Assembly: GCA_002449585.1 (NCBI GenBank)
Contig: DJXD01000131.1
Location: forward strand, 1 to 34,486
Direction of reading: 5' to 3'
Length of the DNA stretch: 34,486 nucleotides
Source: Ruminococcus sp. UBA7013
Lineage (GTDB): Bacteria > Bacillota > Clostridia > Oscillospirales > Ruminococcaceae
Shown in pieces: positions 33,185 to 34,486 of this stretch; within the stretch, counting starts at the first letter, position 1, and every line of letters begins with the position of its first letter. The notes below the pieces were generated by a model. It was not told where the DNA came from. It made no database searches and saw only the letters and a program-made list of their open reading frames with translations. The position numbers and the translations under genes are program-made.

Positions 33185-34245
33185 ATTTGCATAACGCCGA
33201 CCGTCAAATTACGCTTGGGGGAGATGTTTTTCTGCCTGATGGGTATAAGGGAATCGGAAATATGTACAATGGCGACAATTATCGAATGAAAATCACCAAT
33301 TTCAATGGTAATGGGTATACAATTTCTCAAAATTCAAGCTATTACTACTATTATTCCAAAGCTAATGATAACCCTATATCTCCAACTAATACTACAGCCA
33401 ATGATTATAAAAATGATGCATTTGATACAGCTTATCCAAATATTTCAAATGCTGGATTTGCTTTGTTCAATTATCAAAGCGGTTCTGCTTCAGAGGCTAA
33501 TGGTGGTTATACTAATTTCACATTAACAGGTAATGTCATTTCAGATTGCATTGACAGCAAATCAACGAATGGCAGCCATATTCCTTATTATGCTTGTAAC
33601 TCATCTACAACTGATACTGCAAGTGATGGAATTGACAGAAGTCAAATGATTAGTGCTGGAATGCTCATAGGAACTTCAAACACAGACCAATATCTGGAAA
33701 GTGTTGCTGTGAATAATATTTATGTAAAGGGAGTTAGAGTAGCTGGTGGTTTGATTGGGCATGTTCCAACTACTAATGAAACTAAATATGAAAATACTCT
33801 TGCAATAGCTTCTGAGAAAATAAAAGTTCACAGTGGTGGTACAGTAGGTGGAATGATTGGAAAAAGCTATCTAGGGAATATTTATATTGATAATCATAAT
33901 GCCACCTATAGTATTACCGAAGTAGTGAGTGACTGTGACTATAGATATGGACACGACTACAACTATGGCGTTGGCGGTTTCTTGGGATATGGTAGAAAAA
34001 AGGATGGAGAAAAAAACTATGTTACCATCAAAAATGTTGTGGTAGGAGATAAAAATGCGGAAATTGCTTCTATTGTAAAATGTAATAAAAATTGTATAGG
34101 TGGAATTAATACTGGTGGATTTTCTGGAATGCAAAATAGAATTGCTTTGTTTGTTGACAACTGTAAAGTATATAACCAGTCTGTAACAAGCCCTTATAAT
34201 GCAGGTGGATTGCTTGGTTATATTGCAACAATTGTAAACGCATAG
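33064..34245 (+). CDS. second giant GG-x-x-G surface protein, segment 3 of 3 (truncated)
   Basis: This is a continuation, not an independent gene: ATG 33064 has no ribosome binding site and follows the apparent frameshift. The sequence aligns with the first copy (LPDGYKGIGNMYNG against LPDSFRGIGSVGNW; then GGLIGHV, GGMIGKS, GGFLGYG, GGFSGM, GGLLGYI). It lacks the beta-trefoil-like insertion of the first copy. It stops at GGLLGYIATIVNA, about half way through the matching segment, so some 1,000 C-terminal residues found in the first copy are absent. This is a 3' truncation; the bases after the stop do not continue the homology in any frame I read. Confidence 0.7.
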   Translation: MYSYNSYAKNDKLKSDNKANNAKGYLFNLYYDSKYNNNIVNLHNADRQITLGGDVFLPDGYKGIGNMYNGDNYRMKITNFNGNGYTISQNSSYYYYYSKANDNPISPTNTTANDYKNDAFDTAYPNISNAGFALFNYQSGSASEANGGYTNFTLTGNVISDCIDSKSTNGSHIPYYACNSSTTDTASDGIDRSQMISAGMLIGTSNTDQYLESVAVNNIYVKGVRVAGGLIGHVPTTNETKYENTLAIASEKIKVHSGGTVGGMIGKSYLGNIYIDNHNATYSITEVVSDCDYRYGHDYNYGVGGFLGYGRKKDGEKNYVTIKNVVVGDKNAEIASIVKCNKNCIGGINTGGFSGMQNRIALFVDNCKVYNQSVTSPYNAGGLLGYIATIVNA

Positions 34246-34486
34246 AGAAGAGCAAAAGTCTAACTAATCCAAGTGAAATGCAATAAGAAAACTAAAAAGA
34301 GAATAATAAAATTCTAAAAAAAGGAAAATAGTGTAAAAAAGAGTATAACAAACCAGACCTTGGAAAAAACAGCCCAAAGTCGTGAAAATATGGTGAAGTA
34401 AAAAGTCAGGCAGCTCGTTTGGCAGATTTCAGACAGCGGTAAGAAAATTCAGAACGAGTGACAACTGCTGCATGAGCGACTGCAAG
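34246..34486. other. unassigned A-rich sequence after the truncated giant gene
   Basis: 241 bases with no credible ORF. The first 100 are very A-rich. The end can fold: CTCGTT near 34420 pairs with AACGAG near 34455, with GCAG and CTGC outside. This may be the start of an inserted element or a structured RNA, but no known class was recognised. Confidence 0.3.

Overview
The window is AT-rich DNA with strong AGGAGG-type ribosome binding sites and TTGACA/TATAAT promoters. It most resembles a gut clostridium of the Ruminococcus / Oscillospiraceae kind; that assignment rests on gene style only. There is no rRNA, tRNA or CRISPR array. The contents are accessory: a modification gene, two AAA-ATPase/nuclease genes of a mobile-associated family, a serine-recombinase module, and two copies of a very large exported-protein locus that fill well over half the window.

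Layout. 1-3045 (+): the 3' half of an MmeI-like DNA methyltransferase, an NlpC/P60-like cysteine hydrolase, two tiny ORFs, a helix-hairpin-helix micro-ORF and an unknown protein, ending at a bidirectional terminator. 3129-3377 (-): a DUF6809-like small protein. 3621-5327 (-): an AAA-ATPase/PD-(D/E)XK protein. 5623-16896 (-): a giant GG-x-x-G repeat surface protein (about 3,700 residues if joined), now read as three frames. 16924-20014 (-): three small exported proteins of TasA/CalY type (hydrophobic leader, usually ending in AWF) in one operon with the giant gene, behind a clear promoter. 20295-21575 (-): a fourth TasA-like gene with its own terminator but a missing 5' end. 21590-22560: no gene, but 221-bp tandem repeats, strong hairpins and inverted/direct copies of a roughly 18-24 bp motif. 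22567-24150 (-): a second AAA-ATPase/PD-(D/E)XK gene. 24318-26580 (-): a large serine recombinase, a recombinase-like protein lacking the catalytic domain, and a short remnant. 26604-34245 (+): a second, divergent copy of the giant gene, broken by two single-base frameshifts, one inside a 54-bp acidic minisatellite, and cut off about half way. The last 241 bp could not be assigned.

How it may work together (inference). The TasA-like proteins have leaders like those processed by SipW-type signal peptidases and would be exported as fibre or matrix subunits. The giant protein, probably a long repetitive beta-helix, would be a co-exported adhesin or scaffold. No sortase, LPXTG motif or signal peptidase lies in the window. 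The serine recombinase module sits between the two giant copies, next to a decapitated fibre gene and an inverted repeat, which suggests locus duplication and rearrangement. All frame breaks in the giant genes are single-base changes, mostly in short A or T runs, so sequencing error must be excluded before calling them pseudogenes or phase-variable.
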